Notes under the pieces: generated by a model
What the model was told of the DNA's origin: nothing
Databases searched by the model: none
What the model saw: only the letters and a program-made list of their open reading frames with translations
Shown here: positions 13,600 to 25,931 of the stretch, piece by piece
Position numbering within the stretch: position 1 is the first letter of the stretch
Layout: every line of letters starts with the position of its first letter
Source of the DNA: Oxytricha trifallax
Taxonomy: Eukaryota > Ciliophora > Spirotrichea > Sporadotrichida > Oxytrichidae
Length of the DNA stretch: 64,000 bases
Assembly (NCBI GenBank): GCA_000711775.1
Contig: ARYC01000010.1
Coordinates: forward strand, 62,001 to 126,000
Direction of reading: 5' to 3'
Program-made: the position numbers and the translations under genes

Positions 13600-13947
13600 C
13601 TTTGAATAATTAATAAATTTGGTATCACTATAAAACGGAGCCCGACTGAAAAGTCTTCAATTTGCAGTTATTTCCTAATTAATGTTTGTTTTTATAAGTA
13701 TATATAAACCCCAATACGTATGTACACATAGAATTAATAAGTTGATAAAAAGTTTTGAATATATCGATAAATAAGGAAATTCAAAAGTACAGATTTTAAC
13801 TTAATTAGAGGGAGGCGATTCAGAGAATGCAAGTTTGGAAAAAATTCATAATTTTATTTCGACGCCATACTTATTAGTCTAATAGAGTTTGAGATGCTGA
13901 TCAAGGGTTTGTACTCTATTGACTGATTAGTTGAAAAGTTTTACCGT

Positions 13948-13967
13948 TCACACTTTTTGTGTGGTGA
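13948..13967. other. Short hairpin, function unknown
   Basis: TCACAC and GTGTGGTGA can pair around a T-rich loop. It lies in a GC-richer patch between AT-rich flanks. It could be part of a structured RNA or a chance palindrome; no partner gene is visible. Confidence 0.2.
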
Positions 13968-15699
13968 TTCGGTTTTACCTCCACATTTGAATTAATTATG
14001 GATTTTTATTAATTAATAATTACCACTTTAATAATTAAACTAATAATGGAAATCAAAAAGTGATCAATTTGCGAGGCTTATCGCACTTTACTTTTTTTTC
14101 AACTCAACTCACGTACACGCCACTAACTTTACTGCGCTTTGTGTGAACTTTGTAGAGCAGCTCGATCTCTATCGATCTTTGCATTTTATTTTCTGTAATT
14201 CTATATTTTTCATAATATTTTCACTTAAAATTACGTTATTCGCAAACAATGATGTTTAGTTGATCGAATTTATAGTGGAGACACTTTATTTTTTTATCTA
14301 ATAATTAAAGTACATTTTATATTATTCACACAATTCCTGTGTGATTTTAGTTTAAATTTCTTAAATTTAATGTATTCAATTCACTCCTGTGATACAGGCA
14401 CCCTAATTTACTTTTTATTCTTTCTAAAATTAGTTAGCTTTATGCTATTTTATAGAGAGAATATTTTTCGATAATTAAAGGCAGACATTTTATAATCAAA
14501 GCAATTTAATAATAAAATCTAATTTTATTTAATTAAAAATTAAGTTCCTTTAATTTTTCCCCTATATCTGAGTTATTTTCAAAAATCAAGTTATAAAAAA
14601 TAAATTTTAAATATATATAAAGATATTATAAGATTAAGATTTATCAAAATTTTAGAATTAAAATTAACAGCAATAATAATAATAAATTAATAATAATATA
14701 ATAATAATTTAAAAAAATATACATAAACTATTCCTTTGGAATTAAAAACTAAAGTGTGGTTTTTTCATTTTGATCTAAAAATCAAATTATTTAAATCCTA
14801 GGATCATAGAGTTTATTTTAAATATTAAAATTCAAATTTATTTAATCATTTTCTAGGATTAAATTTCTATCTAGGGAGCCAGTCTAAAATACCATTAGTA
14901 ATTTTGTAAAATATATTTAAATTTTAAGTTTTAATTTTATCTCTCTGAAAATTTATTATTTTAATTTTTCAATTAAAACTCTTGGAATTAGGGGTTTGAA
15001 ATTTAGCAATTTCATTTTTTATCTAGAATCCCAGACTCTTTTTAGTATCTAATTTGTATTCTCGGGGGACTCTCAAAACTTATTGAAAAATCATTTATTT
15101 CACTCGTTATCATTCACATTTCTCTTTATAACATTATTTGTCCCCCAAATTATTATAATTTTATCACTTATTTATCCACTTTTTTATTCACTACAATTTA
15201 AATATTCCATTTATTAATGATAAAATTTTAGGATTAATTTACTCAGTAAAAAATAAGGTATAATAATTAATTTAAACTTTAAATAAAAATGTAACTTAAG
15301 TTATTTTTATTTTCCTTCATTATTCTTAATCTTATTTTTATTTCTATTAACCTTTGAAATTTTAGTTTAAATTTACTTAAACTTATTAACTTTACTATTA
15401 TTAATACTTTATTTTGATTTAAATTTAAATTCAAATTATTTATAAGCTTAGTTAACCTATTTCTTAAACACTCTTGGTTGAGACTTTATTCTTAAATTTA
15501 TTTTAAATTCAAATTTTTAATTTGATTAATTAATTTATCCACAAAATATTAAAATAGAGAAATAAATTAAAGTTGGTTAATTTCTAAACTTATATATAAT
15601 CACTCTTTATAAATCTTTACTTAACTTATTAAAATTCAACTTATTTAATACTTACCTTTATTTTAAGCTTTAATGCAATTAATTTGCAAGGAAAATGGA

Positions 15700-15779
15700 T
15701 TTGCATTTGAATCTAAGCCAAAATTATATATCTTAATTATGGAACTTTATTTTTAGAAAGTGCAAATTTGGCTTAGATA
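15700..15779. repeat. Short imperfect inverted repeat
   Basis: TTTGCATTTGAATCTAAGCC near 15700-15719 faces an inverted partner (GTGCAAATTTGGCTTAGATA) at 15760-15779 around an AT-rich loop. It could be a very short foldback element. No flanking duplication is clear. Confidence 0.35.
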
Positions 15780-16484
15780 GAAATAGTTAAATTAATTAAC
15801 TAGGATAGAAACAAGAGACATAAATTTATAATATACTTTTAATAGGGTTTAATTTAATTAAATTCATTAAAAATGAATATAAATAAGTGTAAAGTGCCAG
15901 ATCTCTAGTGCAACTGTCTAGATAATTATTTAATTGATCTTATAAATAAAAATGCAAACTTGGTCGAGTTTTGCTAAGATCATTTAATTAAATTATTATC
16001 CAGCTTAGTGTACCCAGCTCATCATGGCGACAATACGAGGATTTAAGCATGAATCCATTAAGCTCATAGTTAATTTATATATTAAAAAATTCATTTAATT
16101 TCAGCTTTATAGCTTTTAATTTCATATTTATTTTGCATTTTGCACTCTCTTTATTTTTAAAAATAAATAAATTCACAGTAGAATACCAGTGTTGAATATT
16201 TAAGAAAACTGTATTTTATTTTTTGAATTCAATTTAGTTTAATTAAATTTTTTCAGTGTTAAGTCAAGTTAGGTAAATTATTTCCTCTTAATTGTATTTG
16301 ATTTTAAAATTAGTTTTTAAAATGAGCAATTTGCTACACAAAGTGAGTAGCCTATTGATTATCTTAGAAACTAAACAGTTTTTAGGGCAATAAAGAGGTA
16401 ATATTCTCTTTAATTTTCATCTTGAAAATTTCTTATTCTTTTATATTTTTTATTATAATTTTATTTATTCTTAATAATTATTGT

Positions 16485-17131
16485 AGGAATCTTTTGTTGT
16501 TTGAATATTCAAAATGAAATATTCATTTTTTCTTGTGTAAATTGATAAAGAATAATAACAAAATAACTTAAAAATGAAAATCCAAAATTAATTGCAAAAT
16601 ATTTTTGTTTGAAAATATTTATTAATACTTAATCATTTTCTTTACCATTTATTTCATTTGTTACCTTTAACCATTTTTATACTTTAGATTTATTGAATAT
16701 ATTATATAAAATACTGATAATTGATTCAAATCATTATAGTATAAATTTTAAGTCTAATTGCAATAATCTATTAATGTATTTCAAATTATTCATTTTATTG
16801 AACTAATCTATTTATAAGTAAAAAATTAAGTTAATCATAAATTTTGCTTTCATGCTTCTCTATTTTATTAATCGAAATGAGCAATATTCTAAGATAAATT
16901 TAATTTATTAAAAAAATCTAAAGAGTAACTTTACTTTAATTAAATTAGAATTAGTTCAAGAGAAATTTAATTGTAAGGAAATTAATTTATTATTATTAGA
17001 ATTACTCCTAAATTTTACCTCAATAATTATTTTAATCTTTTATAAACTAAGTATTTCTTTTAGATTTAGAATACTATTTAACATATTGATATTTCTGTAA
17101 TCTTAATAAATTCTTCGTATTCATTCACAAA
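16485..17131. other. AT-rich spacer beside the IS630-type transposase
   Basis: An isolated ATTGTAGGAAT at 16486 matches the tip of the MITE terminal repeat but has no nearby inverted partner. Nothing else is supported. Confidence 0.3.
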
Positions 17132-18739
17132 TCATTGAGAGATATAGAATCTAAGGCTGCTGTTAATACATGATAAAAGCAGCGTCTAACTAAATTTTAA
17201 TTAATTCTACTTATATTCATTCCTAATTCTTTCATAAAAGCTGCCCAATTTCCTCTATTGTAAATGTAAAAATTTCGATATAATTTGCTTTGATTAAGCC
17301 CTCGTATTTAAAAGATTTAAGTCTCTATTTTTTATCCACGAGTACATTAATTCAACAGTGCAATTCAATAGTGATAAGGCCCTAAAAACATTATAGGCAA
17401 AGCCAAATCAAAGTACTTATTCATAATACTTTGTGATCTGTGATAAGGGGCATTATAAAGTAGAATTAAAGTATTATCTGTCCAGTTAGATTCAACTTAA
17501 TCTAATACGTTAACCAGTTTACATAAGAAGTACATAAATGAGTGCTAGTTAGTTCTTCCATGATTAACTGTATAGTACAGCTTTCCTGTACTTGACACTC
17601 CAATAATTTATTTCATTTATTTTAGTCTCTGTGAATTTGAAACTCTATTTTTGACATAAGGATCAGTTCTACCCCTTAGCCTTGAATCAGTTTAATTAAG
17701 AGTTGATTCATCAATATTGATAATTCTCTTACCCTTATTTAAGTGTTCCATAAATTTCTGAGCTGCATACTATCCTTATAACATAATAATATTGATATTA
17801 TGCAATGTTGAAATCTACTTGATTTATTAATAAGTCATCATTAATTCATTCTTCAAGAATCTTCTTATCATTTACTTGCTACACCGTAACTAAATATTCT
17901 TCTGTAAACTTTGCTGTATATCAGAAACCTGTACTGGTTAAGTGTTATACATTAACATATTAACGATATGAGTGCGTGCTCTGCTATGCAATTTCTTATA
18001 CTTGCCTCTATTAAATTATTTTAGATTCCAGAATTAAGCTTTTTTTACTGGAATTTTTAAGTACCTTCTTAATTTATAATATAATATACCAAGCATATCC
18101 ATTATTAAAGTAAGTTAACTTTTCTGTAACTCTTAATCTAATTGATTTCTCTGCAAGTTTAAGTTCTTTCTCTTACAATTATTTCTCCTTTCTTAATTAC
18201 TTTTGTGGTCTACGAGTAAATATTGAATTAAATTATGTGTGCCAACCAAAAATTGGAATTTAATCTTTTTATTCATGATTCTCATTTACTTTGGCTTCAA
18301 GAGCTTTATAATCAAAATCTTAAGTACAATCCATCATATTCTAGGGTTCCAAATCCGATTACTTATACTCAGCTAACCAAGAGTCTTAATTTAATTACAT
18401 TAAGTAATGATTTTTTAGCTCATTTTTTAATACTTTCTCTATACTCTTTTTGGGATCAATGATAAATCCATCGATTTCAAACTCTGAAATTTCATCCCGA
18501 ATTTCATTAAATAATTAAATCATATCCTTTTCACTTACTTCTTCTATTGTCCCATCTGCAAGAGTTATGTTTCTCTAGTAAAGCATGTTAGTTGTTAAGT
18601 AATCTGAATTATTGCAAGAATCTTCAGATCCACTGGAAGAGCTCTGCTCTTCACTTGAACTATTATCATCATAATCTTTATTTTCTAATTTGAAGAAATC
18701 TGAGAGTCTTGACTGCCATTTTTTAGAATATGATTCCAT
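17132..18739 (-). pseudogene. IS630/Tc1-type DDE transposase, decayed
   Basis: The ATG at 18739 opens a 272-residue frame to TGA at 17921, with no internal TGA. It carries an acidic Ser-rich patch (residues 25-45) and a basic helix-rich C-terminal part. The transposase continues in another frame. VSDIQQSLQKN and IRRFLKNELMMTYQQIK match the DNA-binding linker of IS630 proteins. Then come INIDEST (first catalytic Asp, about 17701-17726), LLYNAPYHRS (second site, where DNA.YHRS is usual; Tyr replaces Asp), GPYHY and, after one more shift, VELMYSWIK (catalytic Glu, about 17325-17357). Two frame changes and the lost Asp say it is dead. A protein-like stretch also continues upstream of the ATG to about 18815. 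Terminal repeats were not found. The role of the long N-terminal part is unknown. Confidence 0.75.
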
Positions 18740-19326
18740 GAATGGATTCTTAAATTTAATAATAATTAATTCTGTTGGTGGTAGGAATTCCGCTAGCTGA
18801 AATTGGATCGTGCTGGTGCGATTTCATTATTATGAAAAGCACTCTCTGATTTTAGTAACGCCAGTGTCTTCCTGAATCAAAATTGAGTTATGTAAAATAG
18901 TGTTAGGCACCTAAATTTTAGATTATAATGAACCAATAGTAACTTACTGGTATCAATGTTTCAGAACTCGCCCAGAAATGCAAAAGTAAGAAAGAGTTAT
19001 ACAACTTTCTTGCCCAAGAGCCACGCTTTCTTACCCAAAGCAGACTCCACCAACATTTATTTCCTTAAATAAATCATAAGAGCAGTTAAAGATGCAACTA
19101 TTAATTCACCTCTGTAGCTGTTATTATAATATGTAAGGAGAGATGGAGTAAAGGTGTCAGCAGTGCCTCAAATCGATGGACTTATATTTCAAGACTTTCT
19201 CGATTATGCTAGAGGGTCTTAAAGACTGCTGTAATACTTGCCAGATGAACGAGATTGAGTCCACAAAAGATAAGATCTGTGATTCTTCACCCTAGACACC
19301 GACGGTGTCTCCCAGATGATTCATGA

Positions 19327-19710
19327 TGCAATGCTCTAACGAAGAGAAAAGCTAAAGTAAAATAGAGATCTAGTTTTAGAAATGAGACCCGAGTTCGTGT
19401 ATGCTCTCAGCAGATGCCTTAACTTTAGCAGTAAAATTACTGTCTTATAATTACTTTAGCTGAGCTAGGTAAGGCTGTGAATCTCGTTAAGGAATCATCT
19501 AAAAGAAAGAGAACCCGTGAATAGTTAGAGGAGATAAAGGATTGTGAAGATGCTTTGAAATAAGATAAGCAAGAATTATTGCAGTAAACTAAAAAGTTGA
19601 AGCAATAACATGGTAATATGGAAAGTGAGTTCTTGACTTACGCTAAAAGAAATAGTAGTCAATGCAAGAAGGTAACCTGTAGAATATGCAAAATCAGTAT
19701 CCAAACGTGA
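19327..19710 (+). CDS. Hypothetical coiled-coil protein fragment (127 residues)
   Basis: A frame open between two TGA codons. The N-terminal half is basic (TKRKAKVKQRSSF). The C-terminal half is a strongly charged, Glu/Lys/Gln-rich heptad-like stretch (REQLEEIKDCEDALKQDKQE and onward), followed by a Cys-containing tail (CKKVTCRICK, two CxxC-like pairs). Another frame in 19190-19420 is also protein-like (LDTDGVSQMIHDAMLQ, EMRPEFVYALSR), so a frame change near 19420 is possible. It lies between two minus-strand regions and points the opposite way. No family was recognised. Confidence 0.4.
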
Positions 19711-19812
19711 GAAAATGAGCGCTGCTGCTTTTTTCCCTCCACGATTCTCTATATGCTATTAATAGCAAAGACTTGAATATGGTGAATTTCTTTAAAAAAA
19801 TTAAGATAAATC

Positions 19813-20720
19813 TCATATTCTTAATTTTGGTTTTCTCTCTGAATTTCTAGGGTTTATGTCGCTTTTAAAGTGTCTTCTCTCCCTAGAAGCTGCCTTCAAC
19901 CAACTTTTCATTGTCTCTTCACTCTCTTGCAACTCTGTATAAGTGAAAGTGAATGATTTATCATTAGCACTGGAACGAGTATTAAGTTCTCAAGTCTTAT
20001 TTTATTCTTTGATAAATTCAAGCTTTTGTTAATTTTTCATTTCTCTCTTATTATGACTTTTTTACTACCCCTTCTTTTTTATATCTCTCTGCTTTGAGAC
20101 TTAGTAATTTCATGGTACTACCGCATTAAGTTATTCTGCACCAACTACTATACCTGGTTGAATGATTAATCTTGCAGCACAGAATTTTGATCATCTTCTC
20201 TTCAACAAGCTCTATGAGAGAAGGTTAATAAAACCCCAACTTACTTTATTCAACTTATTCTTCATTTTATTATGACTCTTTTTCTTCTTCAAGATTTTCT
20301 TGCTTCACTTCTTCAGATCGGTTGGTTGCTTCACTGTAAGCTTTCTCATTTAGAGTAACAATAAGTTAGAAGTCTGAGATTTCTTGTAATTAATGGATCC
20401 TTTTAAAGTTTCTATGCCCACATGTCATTGATTTTAATACCATACTTCTCTTTTTCAGAAGAGATGTTTAAGCTTATTCTGTGAGTTTCTTAAATAACTT
20501 TCTTTTTGTACTCAGTTTTGAGAGTAAAAAAAATGTCAAATAAGAACTTTCTGTCTGAAGACTTATTAGAGAGTTGTAACTTTGAAGGAAGATAGAGAGA
20601 AAAATCTTTTTCAACCACTCATTTTCATCATCAAAGAGGGTTGTCACTCACATTTCTAGACAATTAAGTATCTCAATCATCTTTATTTCATTGGTCTTAA
20701 AGAATTTTTCTCGTCACTAA
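19813..20720 (-). pseudogene. Uncharacterised broken gene, acidic middle and basic end
   Basis: Minus-strand blocks in two frames. The upper part (20720 to 20010) is open except for TGA codons near its start. It contains FDDENEWLKKIFLSIFLQSY, a Cys/His block (MTCGHRNFKR), an acidic Gln/Glu stretch (EEVKQENLEEEKESQQNEEQ) and LIELVEEKMIKILCC. The lower part (about 20030 to 19813), in another frame, reads FTFTYTELQESEETMKSWLK and ends with a basic tail and TGA. Base composition is less AT-rich than the surroundings, which supports past coding. No known domain was identified with certainty. It may belong with the Cys-rich region at 20975-21505 as a single decayed gene. Confidence 0.4.
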
Positions 20721-20974
20721 ATTCATTAAAAATTACAATATGTTAACTTCTGGTGGGCATTAACAATCCAACTATGTTTAATAAGTTAGTTATGAATGAA
20801 AACTTGCCATGCTATTATAAGTAAGAAGTGTATATGCATTCAAATAGAGTGGTTGCTAAAATTAATTTAAATTCAAATAAATAATTATTATTACTATTAT
20901 ATTTGGTAGCTTTACATTTTAATCATTATGTACTTTATATGTAGAGTCACCCTACTACTCGCATTTGATTTGTT

Positions 20975-21505
20975 GGCATCTCAACCAATCACATTCCGAT
21001 TCACTCTTGTATTTCAAATCTTCTCCATATCTTCTTTGCAACCTCTTGAACATGTCTTTAAAAATTGGCTATTGTTTTTGTTGCAGTTAATGCAAAATTT
21101 TCTATGACAACTGCTAATCCAATCAAAGTGTTTACACCTACTGTATCAATTCAATTGAAGGATGCAGTTTATAAATTTTATCTTTGTAACAATTTTAGGA
21201 CAAGTTCAAGGAAGAAAATAGCAAACTTCTAACTATTCTAAGAGTCCCTAAATTGCCAGAGATAATAACATCATTTTTTAATAAAACATAAGCTATTTTT
21301 CTCAATGATAACCAATCAATGTTGTCTTTACAAGAGTGTTACAGTTGATGCAAATAAAGTTATGACTATACTCTCTTCTTCCCATATATTTTCTTCCAAT
21401 TGGGGGCATTATACCAATCAATCTAAAGTTTATAGCTAAACTGAAGTAAAGGAAAGTTACTGCTATATTAGTATCCCTTGAGGTTCGTAAGTTAAAGCAA
21501 TGCAA
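20975..21505 (-). pseudogene. Cys/His-rich fragment, possibly RING/IBR-like
   Basis: Two minus-strand blocks. The first (21505 to 21302) starts with Met and reads through to FICINCNTLVKTTL. The second (about 21200 to 21030) has regularly spaced Cys and His: RCKHFDWISSCHRKFCINC, then a loop and LKTCSRGCKEDM. The C..H...C.H...C..C pattern suggests zinc binding and recalls IBR/RING-type ligase segments. The spacing is not a clean match, and there is a TGA in the second block. It could also be a transposon zinc finger. Direction and closeness suggest a link to 19813-20720. Confidence 0.35.
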
Positions 21506-23600
21506 TTCCCATTCATTTCTGCTAGAAAAACAATTAATTAAGGTTAGTGATAATAAAATTAATCACACATATTTAATAATTTAGTTTATTTCAATTATTA
21601 ATTGAAGACATGTATTATATTCTTAAATTATTTACATAGTTTAAAACTAAAAGTTACAAAAAATATTTTTAAAAAAATTTATTTAAATTTTAATTATTCT
21701 TACAACAACCTTATTCAAATAAAAATGACACTTTTGTTGACAAATGTCAACCAAACTATTTCATTTTGCAGAGCAAAGAGGTAACGAAATCGTATCTTTT
21801 CTTTCATTCACAATTATTCATATAAATTTATATCAATTTATATCTTCCTTTAATTTTCTACCTTTCAATAACTCTTTATGAATATCTATATAATGAGTTT
21901 ATTCAATATTAGCAATTAAATCTATCAAATCCTTCTAAAACCGATCTATTTTAAAAAGAGACAACTAATCACTTTAAATTTTTGAAAGATTGATATTTTT
22001 CTTGATTTTTTGTGTTATTACAATAACCATATGATCTAAATATGTGCAGGTGTTTAATTATAAAAGGATCTTAATAAAGTTTATTAATTAAGCATGTCTT
22101 ACAAACTTTAATTTTAATTTTCTTTACAAATTTTGATATTTCTTTTTGACTTTCTGCCAGATTGGACATTGAGCAGATAAGGGAGGCAATGCATTAGAAT
22201 TCGACATAAGAGATAGATGAGACATAATTGCTTATAATTATGATTATTTACTATAAAAACTGTTTGCAAATCAATCTTTTACTATGGTTTACTTTAATGG
22301 TTAGTATTTGTACACATAAATAGTAAAGGGAATTATTTTGACAATTTTATATTGTACAATTCTCATTTTGATTCATTTATATAGTTATATACATGAGAGC
22401 TGTAAGAGAAATTTTTATACTTTTTAATAGACAATTTAACATTAGATTTAATGTACATAACATAATTTGTAAAATTAAAATGTCTTTTATTAATTGATTA
22501 GAAACAAATATAGTTTTAATGAATAGCTTCGCAAATCAATTGATGCTTGTATTTTAATTTATGTCATTTTCCAATCCAAATCTATTTATGCATTTTACTT
22601 AATTATATTTCCAAAAGTTCATTACAAATTTAAAGCTTTGTTCATAGTCTTAGAATGTTATTAAACTTGATAGTTATAAGTTGTATCTCTACAATTTATA
22701 TATTACTTCAGTTTTACAAGCTTGTTTATAAAATAAAATAGCCTAGAAGTTTCTGTTTATATTAATCAATAGCAATAATATAGAGTAATCTACTTAGGCT
22801 TAATGATTAAGAAATAATTTAAGTCATATTGTTGATTTAATTTATAAAATTTAATGTAAAACTTTAACTTAAATTCATAACAAACATGTTAAACTCATTA
22901 ATAAACTATATTTAAAAATCTAATTATAAGTAATAATTGAATCCCAAGAGTTCGTCTTATCCTCATATTATTTGTGAATATTTTGATTTACTACTTAAGA
23001 TATTATTTAAATTAGTTTTTAATGATTTTCCTTACTAACTAATAACAAATGCATCGTGAGTAACTATTATTCTATAAACATTAATATCAGTAAATTCTCC
23101 CTCACTTCTTTAATTTTCAAACTATATGTTTATCGTACTTTTCTTACTATTATAATTTTGCCATTATCTTTCAGTGAACTATTTATCTCGTGTATAAACT
23201 TTAATTCTTTTATTGAAAACTAATCTATTCTTGATGTTTTCTCTTTAGTGATGTATCCCAAGCATTAAACTTATTCTAAAATGTCTTAAATAATTTTATA
23301 ATGGAATAAATCCTCATTTTAGAATATTGAAACTAGGCTTTCCATTTGAGACATTATAAAACAAAGATGGTATTGTAATATTGAAAAATCTATTCTATAT
23401 TCAGATATTTTAAATGATATTTTAAATCCTTCAATCTGAGATCAAATCTCAAGGAAGAAAAAATGTTTAATGCTAGTTTAATATATTATAAAATCATCAT
23501 AAAATTAGTTATTCCTACAATAATGCCGTTTTATCAATAATATTTCAAAATATTTTACTTAGGTGGTATAATAATAATAAATAATCCATTTTGTAGATTC
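21506..23600. other. AT-rich stretch without a supported gene
   Basis: A plus-strand standard-code frame at 21602-21784 is Asn/Leu/Ile-rich and looks like chance. An isolated TATTCCTACAATA at 23510-23522 matches the MITE tip but has no nearby partner. Nothing else is supported. Confidence 0.35.
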
Positions 23601-23639
23601 AGATGCTCCCCAGAAAAGATATGTTTAATTATATATGTA

Positions 23640-24440
23640 AAGGCCAAACCCATTTCATTTAAGTATTCAGGTCTTGATCTTCTTTGTTTTAGTTTATCTC
23701 AAACTTTTACTTTATCATCCAATTTTTTACTCCTTTCCATAACTTCTCATTAATGTCTTTCTCTCTATTTAGAAGCATTTTAAAGCAATTCATAACATAG
23801 ATAGTTATTTTAGAAGATGAAAGATCTGATTCTATAACTATGGTCTATAGTATCTGTTTGCGTTCGCATAAAGTGTTATTAGTTTCATCTCTCTGCCACT
23901 AAGTCTGATCTTTACACCAACCTTTGTATAGTTAATTACTTGTCTTAGGATTTTTAGAAACATGAATTTGTAAATTTATCAATCTTTGTGCCAAAACCCT
24001 CAATTTTAATTTGCATAGCTCCAATTAAATTAATGAAGTGTTAGTTGCCTAACAATTCTATAATTTAATTAGAATTTTGTTTTTACTTACAAATTAAAAG
24101 AACTTAATTTTAATCTCAAATTTGTTAAATGTACCTCTTAGTATTGGCTTTAACCTATTGAATATTTACACCAGAATTAAAAAATTTTGTCAGATTTTCT
24201 GATGTGGTACGTTATTGCTCCTTGATAAGCAATACTTTCAAAAGATTTAATTGATATGTTAGCAACATTTTGGGTAGTCTCCATTTATATGTGATTGTAT
24301 CTAAAAGCATCTTCTTAACTAAAGTAGAAAATAGTGTCTTTCTTCTTTACTGATAGAATAATATCTCTGATTTGCACAATGATTTCTGTTTAGTTGTATC
24401 TTGTAGCTTAGAATTATCATAAATAAAATATTCAGCTACT
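23640..24440 (-). pseudogene. LINE endonuclease-domain fragment
   Basis: Minus strand. Near 24330-24420, KIQLNRNHCANQRYYSISKE resembles the opening of an APE-type LINE endonuclease (a QxN entry motif and following helix). Near 23850-23930, VGVKIRLSGREMKLITLYAN matches its central strand pair, where the family reads IAVKI...IYLITVY. Near 23640-23700 is GLAFTYIIKHIFSGEHLNLQ. Frame changes lie between blocks, so this is a dead fragment. No reverse transcriptase follows in the AT-rich DNA below 23600. The upstream side ends at the MITE-like palindrome at 24792. LINE origin is a family-level inference. Confidence 0.45.
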
Positions 24441-24791
24441 ATTAAAAGACATGCAATATAGTAACTTATAAGTTATAGAGCTATATTTAGTTTAAGCGGA
24501 AGTTTTCACCCAAGAGCTTGTCTGACAATTACCTCGATATTTCTATTATTATAAAAATTTAGTTCCTGTGACTCTTACTTCGTCAACGAGTTTCATTACA
24601 TTAAATAATATCTCACTCAGTTTACTTTTTCATGACTTGTGATAGTGAACTCTATCTCATTAATTATTATTTGATTCTAAAAAACAAATCACTTGGAATT
24701 GTTAGTTCTGGGGGATTTATCGAAATATCTATTAGTCTTTTATGAAAAAAACTCAGAAGTATTGGAAGTCCAAGGCTCCAAAATTTAACTA

Positions 24792-25206
24792 TTGTAGGAA
24801 TACATTTGAATTTGGAAAATTAATTAAAAACAAATAAATATTAAATCAAAATCGTGGCAGTTAAAGTTGTCTAATTTAAACGATCTTGAGCTCATTCGAT
24901 AGAGAATTCAAAATTAGTTGGACTTTATTATTGGCGGTACTATTTTATCACATCCCTAGATCGAGATAACTCGACTTTAATTAAACTTATCTAAATTCAT
25001 TAAATTATACCCTCACATTAAAGTCGAGTTATCTCGATCTAGGGATGTGATAAAATAGTACCGCCAATAATAAAGTCCAACTAATTTTGAATTCTCTATC
25101 GAATGAGCTCAAGATCGTTTAAATTAGACAACTTTAACTGCCACAATTTTGATTTAATATTTATTTATTTTTAATTAATTTTCCAAATTCAAATGTATTC
25201 CTACAA
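24792..25206. mobile_element. Palindromic MITE, TTGTAGGAATA family, TA target
   Basis: A 415-bp element flanked by TA on both sides (24790-24791, 25207-25208). Almost the whole element is one inverted repeat. Arms of about 189 bp run from TTGTAGGAATACATTTG to CTCGACTTTAA (24980), are mirrored from TTAAAGTCGAG (25018) onward, and leave a spacer of about 37 bp. The arms are almost identical, so the copy is recent or kept equal by conversion. The terminal repeat, TGGCAGTTA motif and size match the element at 6924-7347. There is no coding capacity; it presumably relied on a Tc1/mariner-type transposase. Confidence 0.85.
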
Positions 25207-25208
25207 TA

Positions 25209-25923
25209 TTAAATGCTCACATACTTTAGTTTGTAAAAATCTTAATGCACTTTCCATAACTTTTGATTTGGCATCGTTTCTAAGGATTGAAATGCCCCCT
25301 ATATTTTGAACACCACTCGTTTATCTTCTTGTTTCTTCTTTATATATTTTGCAAAAACAAAAAGGGATTTCTATTAACCCTAGTGTTTTAAGAGTTATCA
25401 TTGTCACCCTTTTCCGCCATTAGCTAACCAGAAGATTTTTCGAATCTCATAGTAAATTACTTAGAAGCATTCTTCTTGTCCTAGTAATTGTGTTTCATGG
25501 GGGATTCTTAAACTTATTTAACTTTAATAAAATCTAGTAAATTTAGTTATAAATCAATATTATTATGAATCCTTTTTACTCAAAGAATCAAATCATTTAC
25601 TTGAGATAGAATGTAATAAATTTGAACAATTTAATACAAAATAAGATTAATTAGAATCAGAAATAAGATTATAAAATTGTAAATATAAGGAGTATTTAGT
25701 ATAATTCTATTATTTTAATGATTTTTATAATTAAAAATTATGAATGAATTTAAAATCTTCATAAATTTCTTCGCACTTGGCAAATTTGAAGAGGTTTCCA
25801 ATTTAATTTCTACTATTAAGAAAAAAATAAAAATTTATATGATTAATTGAGATAATTAATCATATAGATTTCACGAATCTATTATGCTATTATTGGTGTT
25901 AGCACAAACCATCAATTTCATTC
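25209..25923. other. AT-rich spacer between two palindromes
   Basis: No gene is seen. CTATTATTGGTGTTAGCACA near 25890 weakly recalls the MITE interior. Confidence 0.25.
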
Positions 25924-25931
25924 AATGATTT

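Larger units (their letters stand above)
13600..16484. other. AT-rich stretch with a somewhat GC-richer patch
   Basis: No gene is supported. A slightly GC-richer patch at 13640-14180 contains a hairpin (13948-13967). The rest is low-complexity AT-rich DNA. Confidence 0.3.

Noticed and set aside
16486-23522. ATTGTAGGAAT at 16486 and its inverted form at 23510 as ends of one 7-kb element containing the IS630-type transposase
   Set aside because: The similarity does not extend beyond 12-13 bases, and the distance is far larger than usual for this family.
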